Assembly (NCBI GenBank): GCA_034638255.1
Contig: JAWPGT010000009.1
Location: 62,001 to 126,000, forward strand
DNA: 64,000 nucleotides
Source: Coprinus comatus
Taxonomy: Eukaryota > Basidiomycota > Agaricomycetes > Agaricales > Agaricaceae
Direction: 5' to 3'
Shown: one piece after another, positions 10,676 through 23,820 of the stretch
Numbering within the stretch: the stretch's first letter is position 1
Layout of the letters: each line of letters begins with the position of its first letter
Notes under the pieces: generated by a model
What the model was told of the DNA's origin: nothing
What the model saw: the letters and a program-made list of their open reading frames with translations, nothing else
Database searches by the model: none
Program-made: the position numbers and the translations under genes

Positions 10676-12389
10676 ATGGCTACCACTGTCGACCTCTCGG
10701 ATGTATCGACAGACGTGCACACTCGACGCACCTTACATGAAATTTCTTTGTCGGTAGTGCGAGCAAAGAGAATTGTGGTTATTACAGGTGCTGGCATTTC
10801 ATGCTCTTGTGGCATACCGGTGAGTAGATAAAGCCATGTGGCACTTTAAAAAACAGTTTCTAATAAATTTGATAAATCCCCTCAGGATTTTCGTTCCTCT
10901 GATGGCTTGTACGCATTGGTCAAAGAGAAATATCCGGATGTGGTATTGAAGGGAAAAGATCTGTTTGACGCGTCGTTATTCCGGGATTCGACTTCAACTG
11001 CCGTTTTCTACACGTTTATATCCGAACTAAAGCGTTCAATTGACGCTGCCACACCAACACCTACACATCATTTTATCAAAACTCTGGACTCAAAGAAGAA
11101 GCTGTTACGCTCATATACACAAAACATAGATGGATTAGAAGAGAGAGCGGGATTGCTCGGAACGTCCTGCGAGGATGCTAAAGCAACCGGAAAGGGGAAA
11201 GGCGGACTGAAGACAAAGGATATTCGTAATGTCCAACTACATGGCGACATTCACCGTGTTCGATGCGTTTCTTGTGCAGCAGAATATCCATGCATTGAGG
11301 AATATCTCAGTATGTTTGGACAGGGAACACCTCCTGATTGCCCCGAATGTGTTTCACGTTGTACGTAAATTTCCTCTCACTATTCTTCTACTTTTTTTCT
11401 TAATTATTTTTTTTTAGCTGAAGCACGAGTTGCTCGCTCGGCTCGAGCAATTAAAGTTGGCACTCTTCGACCAGCTATTGTGCTTTATGATGAACCACAT
11501 CCTCTTGGCGACGATATTGGAACTATTCAAACATCAGACGTGGGGAAGAAACCTGACCTTTTGATAATCATGGGTACTTCGCTGAAAGTCCACGGACTTA
11601 AGAAGCTTGTTAAGGATTTCGCAAAAACCATACGCGAACATACCTCCGACACGCTTGCTAATAGTTCAAAGCGCAAGCCCAGAATCATTTTTGTAAATAA
11701 GACAGCACCTGGCTCGGAATGGGCTGACATTATTGACTACCACATCTCTGGTGAAACCGACACATGGGTCACTAAAGTCACTGAAGATTGGAAGAAAGTG
11801 AAACCAGCAGATTGGGAAATACAACAAACCCTTGTGGCTGGAGGTGGGGATGTTAAAATGTCGAGTCCATTCAAAGTCGTCAAGGCCAATGCTGAGGCAA
11901 ACAAGAAGAAAAGAGGTTAGCTGATTGATATCTTGTTTACTCAGATGTCTGACAAGTTTATTAGTTACCAAGAAACCTGGTCAACCTCGGGATCAGAACG
12001 AACCTGCTGAACCACCTCTTTCCCCAAGCAAACGCCGCCAGAGTAACAGTCATTACGATGACATCGAGTCCAGTCCTTCAAAACGACGAACTAGATCGCT
12101 TCAGAAGAAGCCGTCAAAACCAGTTCTCCCCGCTTTTGAACGCAAATTGTTATTCAGGGAAAGCACGAACATTGCTGCCGAGTTAGACGCTATTCCAATG
12201 GATATCTCTCTCAGAGACCTCTCGATGAGGGACATAGAGCCCGAAGAGGTCAAGGTCGATGTTAAAGTTGTTAAAACAAGGGCGGCTACAGCTCGGAAAC
12301 CTGCAGGAGTCAAAACAAGAACAGCACTAAGGGCTCCAACCACTGCCAAACGACGGACTGCGTCAAAATCTGCTTTGACTACACGATGA
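10676..12389 (+). CDS. HST4: NAD-dependent histone deacetylase, Hst3/Hst4-type sirtuin
   Basis: Four exons (10676..10819, 10886..11360, 11418..11915, 11965..12389) give 513 residues with all phases consistent. The sirtuin core runs from about residue 30 to 320. It contains GAGIS (38-42), DFRSSDGLY, SYTQNIDGLE, the catalytic histidine in QLHGD (about 165) and a zinc site with two CxxC pairs (RCVSC, CPEC). The IIMGTSLKVHG wording, with GTSLKVHG instead of GTSLxVxP, marks the Hst3/Hst4 branch. That branch removes H3K56 acetyl after S phase and protects genome stability. The C-terminal 190 residues are basic, disordered and NLS-like (SPSKRR twice), consistent with nuclear location. No catalytic residue is missing. 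Confidence 0.92.
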
Positions 12390-12610
12390 CAGTGCATTTT
12401 CGCCTGGTTTTGCGCCACCTTGTTAAGAATGTGTCTACTCTTCAACCATTCACATTCACCATTCATATTATTTATTTTATTATGTACTATACTACTTTCC
12501 ATGGGCATCATTACAGTCTAAATCTTCACTATTCGCCCAAGAGCGCAGATGATCTCAATTAAGGACATATCTAAAGCATAAAACATACGGTACAGTACAA
12601 CAAGCAATAA

Positions 12611-13251
12611 TCAATCACTGATAAGTTCTGAGACACTCCAATCCTCGAAGCTGCCGTCAGGGAGGTAGCGTCGGATGATGAGGGGAATTTTGCGCTGTGA
12701 AAGCTCTTTGATTGCAATTTGCAAGGCATCCGTCTCGCCGTCCAAAGGCACAAGGACAGGTGCGTTCATGCTAGATAACAGCATGAGAGAAGAACTTGAA
12801 GAGAATAGAAGAGTGACAAACCTAATTTGCAATGCTCTTGTTCCCAATATTCGCGCTCTTTCGTATTTTGTTAGATATGGTGTTGTCACCCTCACTTTGT
12901 TGGGCTGACGCTCCCCAGTCATACCGGCGCCTGTTGGAGCTTCTTCTCCGTTGGTCATAGGTTGATCATTGTCTACACCATTGACACCATTCGTGTGGAC
13001 CACTTCGCCTCCTTCAGCCTCGGCAGCTTCTCCATCTTGTTCTTGTGCTAGGATATCATAGTTGTCATCCTGAAAGGAAATACGGATCGTTGTCTAGTGG
13101 CATCTATTAGATGAAACGACGTACAAATGCTCCTTCTTGGTAATTTCTAAACAAAAATGTATAAGACTCAAGTTGGCACTATCCAAATTTCTACCCACCC
13201 AAAATCGTCATCATCACCCATAGCTCCACCATCATATCCATCGTCTGACAT
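12611..13251 (-). CDS. RPB6: RNA polymerase I/II/III shared subunit RPB6 (RPABC2)
   Basis: The start is at 13251 ([14 protein letters not shown]). A tiny 22-nt exon coding NYQEGAF follows, then two larger exons. The TGA is at 12611..12613. The N-terminal half is acidic and disordered. The C-terminal half is the conserved Rpb6 core: [20 protein letters not shown], then [18 protein letters not shown] and [13 protein letters not shown]. Rpb6 joins the clamp and the assembly core of all three nuclear polymerases. Length (about 155 residues) is normal. An intron splits the core after [11 protein letters not shown]. The gene is convergent with the sirtuin gene, leaving about 220 bp between their stops. 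Confidence 0.93.
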
Positions 13252-14457
13252 GGTAATTTTGAGGCTTTATCTCAGAAACAAACTGAGAAGCAGCAAAGGA
13301 ACGTGAAGAGCAACTGGTTAAGAAAGAAGAAATGGGTTTGTTTGGTCAACAAACAATGTGTACCGACACTGACACTCCTTTGGGTCTAACAATCTGGATT
13401 TCAAAAACCAAACGCTATGGTTCTCCACGTACCAAAAAAGATCTACTCTAGAACCTGGGGTGCTACTTTAACAGCGCGCAGATTCTACACCCTGGACATC
13501 GTCCGCGGCCACCGAACCTCGGACTCACCGATTTGTTTGGCCTGGATGTCATCGGGATCTTCGCCTCTTCTTTCCACCTTGACTTTCTCTCTTCTCGGAC
13601 CCGACAATCTGGCAAGAAGCTTAAAATGTTGTTGATAAAGGGATAAAGGCTGAATAGGGCATGCAGCTTTCTTACATATGTCTCGGGATGGTTCCTTCTC
13701 TCGCGGGTTGCTCTCGATCTTCTAAATCCGTTCCACACCAGCTTGGTGGGATTGGACCACAGCTGTTAATATATACTACAGCTCTCGTCGATGTTTGCAA
13801 CAATATAAGTGCATATAGGAATGTAGACATTTCCCCCTTCCGGTGTTTTCCCAGTTACATTTCATACTTCAAGAGTATCATGTTTTCTTCTTCAGAATTT
13901 CTTGCTTGCTCAGCTGCTTGTCCTTACAAAAGCCCTTGACATATTCTTGGCGACACGTAGAAGTGGTCACTTTGTCTGGCCGAAGATGATATATCCTGGG
14001 GCATGTCTCAAATCCTGTCATGCCAGAGGAAGCCCAACTGATTGTGAAATGAAGAAGAATCTCCCGGTCCTTCCTTCCGACTAATCATAAAAAATTGCAG
14101 AGCACACTGGAACGTGTATCCCATATAATTGAAAGACCTGTCAAGGCACGAATCGGATGGCATATCGATGGTTGTCAAGCTCTACGACGACGATGACGAG
14201 TTCATTTTGAAGAGCAACTAATTTACCTCACAAAGGACCTTGTGATACCCAAGATTCTGCACCAAAGATTGTCTCAGAGATATTGTGCTGTAGATGTGCA
14301 TATACGGATATTGTTCATCTATTCCGCCGTTCACGCCGGATTTGTTTTTTTCTGCATTTGCACACAACAGTCTTGTTCAACCACCATCACCTTCTCCAAA
14401 CCCTCTTTTTCCTATACCGCACTTGTCTATTTCACACCTAACTCTTAACTAGTTGTT
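13252..14457. other. 1.2-kb intergenic region
   Basis: This divergent space separates RPB6 from the multi-RRM gene. The short open frames on both strands have no recognisable domains, no consistent splice joins and no resemblance to neighbours. The right end (14330-14457) is pyrimidine-rich, as expected for the leader of the next gene. I searched for tRNA A/B boxes and found none. Confidence 0.5.
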
Positions 14458-17400
14458 ATGCCTCCTAAACAACCCATTCAGACCCGTGCGTGGGGGACAC
14501 GCTACGACACACTGCCCTCGTCTCCCCCAGTGTCTCCAGATACAACAAGAGATCAGATGCAGACTATCACCCAGCTTCAAGAAGCATCAAGTGATGAACA
14601 AACCATGCGAAAAGATGATAGGCCACCTCGCGATGCCAGTATCTTCGTCGGCAGGTTCGTGGTCCTTTTTTTAGGCCATCGAAAATGTGCCAACTGGTTT
14701 TCTTTCAACAAGTCTACCTGCGAATGTCGACCAGGTGGAACTAACCCAGCTTTTGACCACACACCTCGCGGACCATTCGGAGATCAAGAACATCAAAGTC
14801 ATCCGAGACTCAAAAGGGGGTGTATGCGCCTTTGTTCAATGCGAGGTATGCAAGTATCATCTTCCTACACAACGGAGTCTCCCTGACTATACGCTTGCCC
14901 AAAGAATGTTGCTGCAGCTTCAGCGTTTCTTCATAACATACAATCCAGCCCACCTAAACCTTTCCTAGGACGTATATTACGATATGAACAAGCACGAGCG
15001 TTTCGGACACTCCTATTATCGTATCGGTATGTGTTTTCTCATTATTGTATATACTCTTCTAATCTATACATAGGGCACCTATACGTGTCACTGTCCCGGA
15101 TAATGCTACAGGAACAGTATCTCCAGTCAAAGCGCCCGATGTTAAGCTACCTCATGCCATGCGTCTCTGGAAGCCCAAAAACATGAGGTGAGGGTGGTTT
15201 GGGGCGCATATATCTATACTCTAACCACCACAAGGTATCATCGCATATTATATGATATTGAAGCAATAGAGGCGGAACGACTTGTTCGATCAACATCCGA
15301 AAACGACGCCACTACCAACAAAGACGACGCTGTTTACTTTCAGCCAGTACGGTTTGATGTAGAAGTGGGTTAATTCATTTGATGAGTATGTTAAATAGTA
15401 TTAACCCTTTTTCTCTAGTCCATAGTCAAACTTGCAAGCTACTTCGGGCCCCTAGAGGGCGTAAGTAAGCTTACGGAGAGTCATGGACCAGTAAAACGTG
15501 AGATTGTTTATTTTATGCTGGACACGGTGGGGTCCTTTTAACCGTCTGTTTTGTAGCCACACAGACCGGTACTTTGAATACCGACTGTTACCCTCCTCCG
15601 CATAATGCACCACGTAGCAACGTCATGGACACCGGCTGCTGGGAAGTTAAATGGGTTCATCGAGATGACTGCGTGACTGCCCTGATGGTAAGTTACGGTT
15701 GACTAAAACAGGGCTTCCTCGGCTGCTCTAACGTATAACAGGCGCTGAGACGGATTCCTCATCTCTCTGCCACCTGGGCCCATCAACTGCAAAGCTCCCA
15801 GTCTGAATACCGCTCTTTAGGATATTTAGGGCACACAACCCACCTAACAAAAATTGAGACTCGAATGGACCGTTTCCAACCTTATATCTCTTCCTCCTCG
15901 TTCATAGCCTCTACAAGTCCTGCATCTGAGTCTCTCAATATTGGCTCCGTTGGCGATGACATGGACTCGAAGAATGGTAACACATCCACCAACAGTGAGG
16001 ATAAAACCTGGTTTAACCCAACCATCCCTCCCGGACTTAATTGCCAACAATCTTTCGTGGGTCAGTTAGTCACAGACAAGGCGGAAAAATTAGAACTCCA
16101 GGTCAACGCCAAAATTGATTGGGCAGAGATGGACTTTGCTCCGTTACACGAGTCAGATTTCGACAAGAAAATTGAATGGAATACTTGGGGAGAGACAGTC
16201 CATCGCCATGATCAGAGAGTCAGGTTTGTTATTTATTACACTAACTTTATGGGGTATAACATTTTCTCTGTAGGCCACACTCCATCATCACTTCTCAGTC
16301 GGTTAGCCATGTTCATGTTAGGAATGACAAGTCGCCTATTCTTTCACAGGATGAATTGCCCACCCCTGGTCTGGAGGTGTCCCCCATAACGCCGAGCAGT
16401 CTATCACATACACCACACACACCTATAACGCACACTCGCGAGCTTCATCCCGCATCAATGCACAAGACCAACGGCGCTGATCAGGACAATGGTAACAACA
16501 CCTCTTATATGCCACGAGAGATTGATCCCACAACATTATTTGTTGGGGGCTTGGAAATGTACGGCCCGGGGGCCTGGAATGAGGAGAAGCTGCAAGAATT
16601 CTTTGGTAGATTTCGGGGCCTTGAAAATGTCAGACTAGTTCGACCTTGTGAGTAGATCATTATTGGTGCCAAAATAATCACTTACTCTATGATATGAAGC
16701 GAACGGCAATACCGGCTTTGCTTTTGTTAAATACAATAACACTGAATCTCCTGCTCAAGCAATAGTTGCCGAGGTGTGTTTCCTTTTTCCATGAATAGAC
16801 CAAGTTCTCTGAAATAGTAAAGGACAATCGAATATACGCGGGACGGGCCTTGAAAGTTCAGTTGCGCGATATCAATCCCCCTCGTAGTCTCTGGAGATCC
16901 TATAGAGGCCGCGGCCGCTTTGGACATTATCATGCTCCTCGAAAACTTATGCTTGCTCGATCTCTAGACTTAGGTTCACAGAAGGACGATGATTCGACTA
17001 ACAAGCAGCTTCAGAATGTTACTGCAAGAAATACGGATTTGTCCAGTTTATGTGAATCGTCTGCTGGATCTGGATCTGGGACCAGTCTCAATGAGAGTCT
17101 GGAGGAAAAGGAAAAGAACAAAGAACACTGCGAGACGACTAGATCCTCAGAAGGAAGCCAGGCTGAGAATTACCGTGAGTGGTATGACACACCTATAACT
17201 GCGTCTCCTTCGGACACCGCAATCGCTTCACCCACACCTACATCACCTCCTGAGACAAATCCAAACTCTGTCTTGCCTTACCATGTGCCTGGTTATTATC
17301 CAATTCCTTGGATCCATCACTACCCACAGCCTGGTCATTATCCACTGCCAGGCTATTATGCACCATACCCTGGTTACCCTCTACTTGCTGCTCCAGCACC

Positions 17401-18235
17401 GGGCGCCTATCAAGCCACCCAGACGGGCTCGGAAGTTGTTTCACCGGGACCAGTGGTAGGAAACCCTCCTTGGCAAAGTATGATATATAATGTATGAACA
17501 GTGACATTTATTTTTCTTCTCATTACTGATTTTCACGTTCAGTCGTATGGCCCTTATTTCAACCCACCTGTAAGAACATTCATCGGTCAGCAACGTCACG
17601 CTACTGGACAGGCTCCGCTCATACCTTCTGGATTCATTCAAAATGAACAAGGCACTCTGATAGCTGTTTATCCCCCGGATGCGCTCGATCAGTATATGGC
17701 TGACCACAATGTCAGTAGTTCTGGTATTAGCTCAACTAGTACGTCAACCCAATCAGTGAATGCTACCCAGACGTGGTCACAGCCGCAAATTCTTCACGGA
17801 CCAACCTCCAATACCAGTATAGCCTCGCAAACTACTATCAACAACATCCCTGCCCTCCAGCCTGCCTTAGGCAACCACTCTTGGAATGCATTTCCTCCCA
17901 ATTTCTCCTCGGTACCTCCAGCAACCATCGTAACTCCTCCTATGTTGACATATCCTAGCACTACAACACTCCCTGGAAGTATTGGTAGTCACGAGCCAGC
18001 TGTCTCCAGTGCACCTCCAGCCACTATAGTTCGAAAGCAGGTGCCACGGAAGGAGCATAATCATCAAAATTTCAATCGATTTTCTCGTCCTTTCCACAAC
18101 CGAAATGGACGTAGTCATTTATATAACCAAGGTTTAAATGGAAGTATGGAGGGTGGACAAAATGTTAACTACAAGAATGCTCAAGCCATCAATAACACTG
18201 GGAATGAGTGGGGTCGTTGGAACACCAGACGTTAA
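14458..18235 (+). CDS. Multi-RRM RNA-binding protein with Pro/Tyr-rich tail
   Basis: About nine exons run from ATG 14458 (MPPKQPIQTRAWGTRYD) to TAA 18233..18235. The early joins 14654/14713, 14845/14905 and after 15026 keep frame. RRM1 (about 62-145) has RNP2 ASIFVGSLP and an RNP1-like CAFVQCE. A second, degenerate RRM-like block follows (SIVKLASYFGPLEGV, later WEVKWVHRDD). RRM3 reads TTLFVGGLEMYG with RNP1 TGFAFVKYNN. The tail is low-complexity: repeated PGYYP-type motifs, Gln/Ser/Thr-rich runs and a final Asn/Arg-rich stretch. This suggests a cytoplasmic mRNA regulator or granule component. The layout recalls fungal proteins that control sexual or stress mRNAs, but I cannot name the orthologue. 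Confidence 0.82.
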
Positions 18236-18368
18236 ATCAGTTATTCGTTCTTCCGTACTATTTCTTCTATCTTTAATCCAGACTCCGAGCAACAGCTCTT
18301 TTCCTTTTGACTGTTTTTTAATAGTAAATACAAGACTTTCGAATAAAAATATATGTATCTGAGACATA

Positions 18369-20638
18369 TCAGTAAAAGCACGACCGCTGATCACTTTCGG
18401 GTTCCGCAACCGTATTATTGTCGTTCGCTACGTAAAGATTCACTAATCGGAGCGGCTCTTTAGTCAGCCAGGTCAAAACAGTGCATTGGAAAAGTTCAGC
18501 GTATTTTCCTTCGAGAAGTAATTGCCACGCTGTCGCAAAAACTGGATTTATGGGGTATTCAGAATGTGAGATAGTTGGAGGAGCATGCAATTGAACAAGA
18601 GGACCGATAACTTTGAACATGGGTATAATGAGGTTCAGTGGGGTATGAGATGTTGGAGCGGATAGTCTGCAAAGTTGTGAGTTGGATCAGGATATACAGT
18701 ACAAAACGTGAAACCTACACGATGCGGAGGAACCAACGGTATATTTGGACACGTACAGATTGCTCTTTGACAATTTCCGGACGATTCAAGAAACACTGGG
18801 TTGCTTCTTTCATGGCGTTTAAAAAGGTTTGACGTAGCGTTTCGTCTATGTCCATTGTTTCGATTTGATGTGTTGAATGTGATGATACACGGTCGACGTG
18901 ATCGTATGTTTCTGTTTGAAATATAAAAGGTAAAGGTGGATATCGGATTAAAGGATGTAAAGTTGTATGATTGAGTATGACTATTGCAATTGCAAAGTCA
19001 GATTCTCTAGTACTTTTTGAAAGTAATAGAATTGAAATATGTAGGAGTTTAATATGGATTTCCGTTGAATATCTTGAAAGATATCTCAAGGGACAATAAA
19101 TCATTGGTCGATTTGGAATATGGATTGTTGAATTGAATAGACGAATGTATAATTCGACTCGATGTTGTAATAAGTCGTTGGTGGAATCCAAACCATAACC
19201 AGTTGATGAAATTAAATGATCCAAAGCACGTAAGGAAAGATAATCACTTATAGCTGGATTTTCATTTCCACTTCCATCTCCACCTACTCCTCCTAATTTA
19301 TTCCTAAAATCAAAGGAAAGTGGGGAAAATCGATCACAAGCCAAAAGCATTACTTCCTTTTCATCATTCGATAAATCTTGAAAACAATTGTATATGTTTA
19401 TGATTGACGTTTTATCTCTTGGAAAAGTATTGATAATCCAAGAAAGAGATTTTGAAATATCAGCTTGAACAATAGTTTGACCATACAATCCACTATCATT
19501 CGAAAGTTGTTGAATCATTCTATCCCTTTGTTGCCTCCATTTATTATCATAAGAACACCAATCCTTTGATAAAAATAATTGACGTAGTAAATCACGACGT
19601 TCTCGAGTTTTGAAATTGAGGATAGATTTGATATGTAAGCATTCTAAGATGTTGAAATAGAGGAGATAGGATGAGGAGAAGAAACGATGGAATAACCAGG
19701 ATTGTGGTGATTTGAATGGACATTGTGGGATTCGAAGGTATATTTGAGTTGTGAATGTATATTGGAAAGCGGGTAGAATGGTTGTCAATGTTAAGAATAA
19801 TGTGAGTAATCCGATGGGTATGGTGATTATTATGGCGACTGTTTGATTTAATGACCATAATAAATCTAGGATTCCACAAAAGAAGAGTAGGACGGCAGAT
19901 TGAAGAAGTAATGGGAGTATTGTAACAATTTCTGGGACACGCCAAGCTAGGAGACCTTGATATCTCATTTGACGAAGTCCTAAAGCGTTTTGAGGCAATG
20001 ATTTGTCAGAGTTTCGTTGATATTCGCGTAACCATTGGATTATTAATACTCCAATGACTACTGTTGAAAGACTGAGTACGAGACTCAAAAACCAGAATAT
20101 GTTAATTCGGATGATGAAGGATTCCGGTTCGGCATTGATAGGAGTGTTCGATCCCGGTCTCGTTCCTGTTCCTGTTCCTGTGTCCAGAGTAATATTGTTC
20201 ATCCTTGCAAGAATGGAGACTAGTTGTTCGGTAGAATCGGTTTGTAACATTTGGAATGCTTCAACAGCGAAAGCAGTTACTGCCGCTGAGAATAAACCTG
20301 CCTGAATATTCAATACTCAATTTATAGCCTTTTGAAGATACAAAGCGTTCATAAAATTCGAGAGGGGAGTAAGACATACAAATACCAATAATTTATCAAT
20401 TTCATCCTTCCAACTTTCTCCCATTTCTTTGTCATAGCGATGTGCAACTTTGTAGCATGCTTCCCACGAGTTGGATTCAGCTACAACCGGGTATTTAAAA
20501 CGACCACCTGAGATCCACTGAATATTTTGTCAGTGTCGTTTTCTCAACGGTATTATCTTTTCAAAGGTAACGCACTGAAGGTTCAGAGTCTTCCGTCGCA
20601 AAATCACTTGAGATGGATGTCGTTCTTGTTGGCGTCAT
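18369..20638 (-). CDS. DUF6535 multi-pass membrane protein
   Basis: Four exons: start at 20638 (MTPTRTTSISSDFATED), exon 2 with WISGGRFKYPVVAESNSW, a long exon from 20301 to about 18717, and a last exon ending at TGA 18369. The product is close to 690 residues. The segment YDKEMGESWKDEIDKLLVF followed by AGLFSAAVTAFAVEAFQ is the signature of DUF6535, an N-terminal module in a large family restricted to mushroom-forming fungi. Two more long hydrophobic regions follow (INIFWFLSLVLSLSTVVIGV and a paired LLLQSAVLLFF / IIITIPIGLLTLF). The C-terminal two thirds are helical, without known domains. Function is unknown; family members are often fast-evolving and lineage-expanded. A (GT/GAACAG)-type repeat encodes TGTGTGT near residue 115. 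Confidence 0.85.
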
Positions 20639-21133
20639 AGAAGAAAGTAAGCGTGAGTAAACTTCTGAATTGATTTCATCAATATATCAAATGCTGGATC
20701 AATTTAAATTAATAATGTTTTATAGATATAAACCGAAACCAAAAATGTACACTTGAAGAATGTAGAGCATGCTGCTACACAAGTGATTGTAATTAAAGTA
20801 CTGCTGTATGCGGGTAGGTAGGGGTATAGATGATATGCAAAGAATATTAAGAAAGGAATGGTATGTGTGATGAAGAAAAGTCGTAAGAGGTTCATAAAGG
20901 CCAAGAATATATGACTGAAAGGCATAATTGGGTCGTCCTAGGTCATCCAAGGTCGTAAGACGTCAAGAACAGAGCCAAGAAAAAGGACCGTCCAAGATAT
21001 TATTCAAAAAAGAAACAAAACAGGAGAACCTTGACAAAATATGAAAATAGGAAGGAAGATAATCGGGAAGGACAGGAAAAATGATTAAGAACCAAGAAAA
21101 AAAGAAGATTGAACCAAAGAAACACGGGAGGCC
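20639..21133. other. Intergenic, AT-rich
   Basis: About 500 bp between two minus-strand genes. Minus-strand open frames at 20704-20950 are hydrophobic but overlap each other in different frames and lack support. I treat this as the DUF6535 promoter plus the 3' UTR of the gene starting at 22700. Confidence 0.45.
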
Positions 21134-22700
21134 TTACTGGTACTCCCATGATAACAAAACGCTTCCAACACCGCCAATGGTTACCCTTGCTCGTACCCGA
21201 CACACAGTGTCAGCCACTTCAGCACTTTTAAATGTAACCACCAAGTCGTTATTAGGTAGCCGGGTGATTTGCCGAACTTCGCCGAAAGTCTAGAAGAAGC
21301 AGAAAAGATAACAAGGCATGGTCAGGATTACGTGCGAAAACAGAAACGTGGGGGTGGAGATCGAGTAAAAAGATACACACTTCACACCACCGTTTAACAC
21401 CCTCGAATTTTTTTACATCATTTGGTGCGACATTACTGACCACCAGTTTTTTCCGCCGCTTTCTTCTATTCTTAGGGACCAATGGAGAAAGTGAGAAATT
21501 TGAAAATGAGGTCATCCGTGACAACGTGCTGCCCTTGTCCGAAGAATATAACACATGAGGCTTTTTCTTGTCTTGGGGTGCTGAGGTAATTTTAGCCGAT
21601 GGACTAGCATCAGACGTAGGATCTTCTTCCTCCAAACCATGCGAGCCATGGTAATGATACATGCCTTTCCGAGGGGATTCATCTAACGCGTTGTTGTAGA
21701 CGTAAGGGAATTTCCGAGGGTAATATGGTATTTGCCTTCGACCAGATGAAGTTGTGGGTGAGGGGGAAGCACCTCTGATTGAGCCAAAGACGTCACTCGT
21801 GGAGGGAGCATTCAGCGAAGTTAATGAGGCTCCTGAGACAACGTCCTCACGTTGAAACCAATAGTTTGAGTTGCGAGAAGGCCCATTTTGTCTTAGTGTG
21901 TCCATAGACGACGGGTGCTTTTGCTGGTGGTTGGAAGTTGAAGACGGGGTAGGAGAAGGATGACCTTCTGTACTCGGAACCGTGAGTAATGTGTGGGCAT
22001 TTGTGTCTATGGACGAGGACATGCTTGGGCGTGATGGGGTATAGTTTGTGTCTGAGGGTGGGTGAAGCGAAGATTCAGAGGTGGCTGAGTGTGCAAAGTA
22101 GCCAAGGACTGTGGGTCGCCACTTTGATGAGGTTGACTTTGGTGATGGGGTATGTGATACCGAATAGCATGATGATGGCTGATTAGGTTTTTGTGAACTT
22201 TGGGGGGAGATAGTGGTAACATCTCTGGGTAAAGGACTAGGGGAAGCATCGAGGTCAGGGGTGGCTACTGGGAGGGAGGGAGAGCGGAAAGGCATGTTGA
22301 AGGAGCGGAATGCAGAGGGGGTGAGCGACAAGCGCGTGGTTCTTTTAAAGCGTACTGTTGCGGGGCTGTCCGGAAGCTGGGGGAAATTATGAATGGGAAG
22401 ATGGTTGAGACCGATGATCCGTACCTGGATACTGGGAGGAATATCATCATCGTCTACAAGGTCGTAGCCACTGGCTGTGGCAAAGTCTTCTTTGCTGCCC
22501 ACAGGGTATATAGATGGACGATTGAGCTCTGGGTAAGCAAGGTAGGCATGGGAGGGGCTGCTGTGTGAGCGTTGGTGCATTGAGGAGGAGTGCTGGTCAT
22601 TAATCCACTTGTCGAGCATACTAGATGGCCTCCTGGGTGGGGATAGGGGATGGACGGTGAATGGGTCTTCGTCTGGGGTTGTATAAGGAGGATCGTCCAT
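21134..22700 (-). CDS. Ser/Pro-rich protein with C-terminal RRM-like fold
   Basis: Two exons (22700..21381 and 21289..21134) give 491 residues. The donor is GTGTGT after a Glu codon and the acceptor is CTAG. I chose MDDPPYTTPDEDPF at 22700 rather than the upstream Met because the upstream residues look like leader. The first 400 residues are disordered and rich in Ser, Pro and His, with several Ser-Pro and Arg-X-X-Ser sites. The last 80 residues read KKLVVSNVAPNDVKKFEGV, then TFGEVRQITRLPNNDLVVTFK. This beta-alpha-beta pattern resembles a divergent RRM with a degenerate RNP1. No precise homologue comes to mind. Its stop is separate, but its start lies only 42 bp downstream of the CFD1 stop on the same strand. 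Confidence 0.75.
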
Positions 22701-22742
22701 TGTGGATAGAAAAGAGAATATAATATAATCCAATATACCGTC

Positions 22743-23655
22743 TCAGGTCACGTTTATTACCTCTCCGGCTATATCCCCAAACATCCGCCCACTCGCCGTC
22801 TCCCTGTATCTCTCTAACAACTCAAATCGCCGCCCACCCTCCGCCTCGCCCCGCCCGCCAGAGTCTAGCAACTCCACCAGCTCCGTATCCACCGGCAGTG
22901 TCCCGAGGAATCTGAGCTCTTCCCGGCGAGCCATCTCCTGGCCTCCGCCGGTGGAAAACACATTGCTGACCTCACCACAGCACGGACAGACATACCCACT
23001 CATGTTCTCAATCAGCCCAAGCACACGCAGGTCCACAGCTCGAGTAAATGACAGACATTTCATCGCATCCATCAGTGCCACGGCCTGCGGCGTCGTAACA
23101 ACCACTGCTGATACTTTCGTCTTCACCCCCGCCATATGCTCCATTAACGACAGATGTTCATCCGAAGTACCTATCAATCTTCTTAGCCTAAACCCCACAA
23201 TACAATATCACCTTTCACTCACCAGGCGGTGTGTCAATCACCAAGTAGTCTAGTTCGCCCCATCGAACATCACTCAGAAACTGTCTGATCATCGCATTCT
23301 TCTTAGGCCCCCGCCATACTACAGAGTCTCCCTTCTTCTTGAGTAAAAATCCCACACTCATTACAGCTAGTCTTTGTTCGCCAGCCTCCGCATCAGCATA
23401 CACAGGCACCCACCCACTCGTGCTCTGGTGCACCGCAAATTCTGGCCCATCCACACCCAGCATTCGTGGGATCGAGGGTCCAGTAAGATCTACATCTAAT
23501 ATCCCCACTCGTACAGTTGGTGAGGATGCATACAAGCTAAGAGCGAGCTGCGTAGATACAGATGATTTACCAACACCACCCTTGCCAGCTAATACCAGAA
23601 TGATGTTCTTGACCGATTGCAGTCGTCGAGTGACCGGAGAGTCGTCTGTAGCCAT
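22743..23655 (-). CDS. CFD1: Cytosolic Fe-S cluster scaffold ATPase CFD1 (NUBP2)
   Basis: Two exons (23655..23223, 23170..22743) give 286 residues. The product is a Mrp/NBP35 P-loop ATPase. The deviant Walker A is GKGGVGKSS (about 26-34), followed by [16 protein letters not shown], and the Walker B region is [17 protein letters not shown], interrupted by the intron at the Gly codon. The cluster-bridging CxxC is VCPCCGE near residue 200. The N-terminal four-Cys ferredoxin-like motif of Nbp35 is absent, which identifies this as Cfd1. It forms a heterotetramer with Nbp35 to assemble Fe-S clusters for cytosolic and nuclear enzymes. The C-terminal tail ends EVINVT. Nothing essential is missing. 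Confidence 0.94.
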
Positions 23656-23820
23656 GTCAAATCCGAATGAGATGTGTACAGGTATAGAGGATAGAGGGCT
23701 GGTGCAAGAAATTTATCATCATTTACCCGTCGACATAGACAAGCTTGTGCAGATGAGTAATCATTAATCATTGATCATCACTCTAACAGGTCTAATGTAC
23801 ACTATCCCATTATCCTACCC

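Noticed and set aside
19592..19945. 117-codon minus-strand frame inside the DUF6535 gene
   Set aside because: Out-of-frame reading of the long DUF6535 exon; the DUF6535 frame is much longer and has membrane helices.
20704..20950. Two overlapping short hydrophobic minus-strand frames
   Set aside because: They overlap in different frames, are under 80 codons and resemble AT-rich intergenic read-through.
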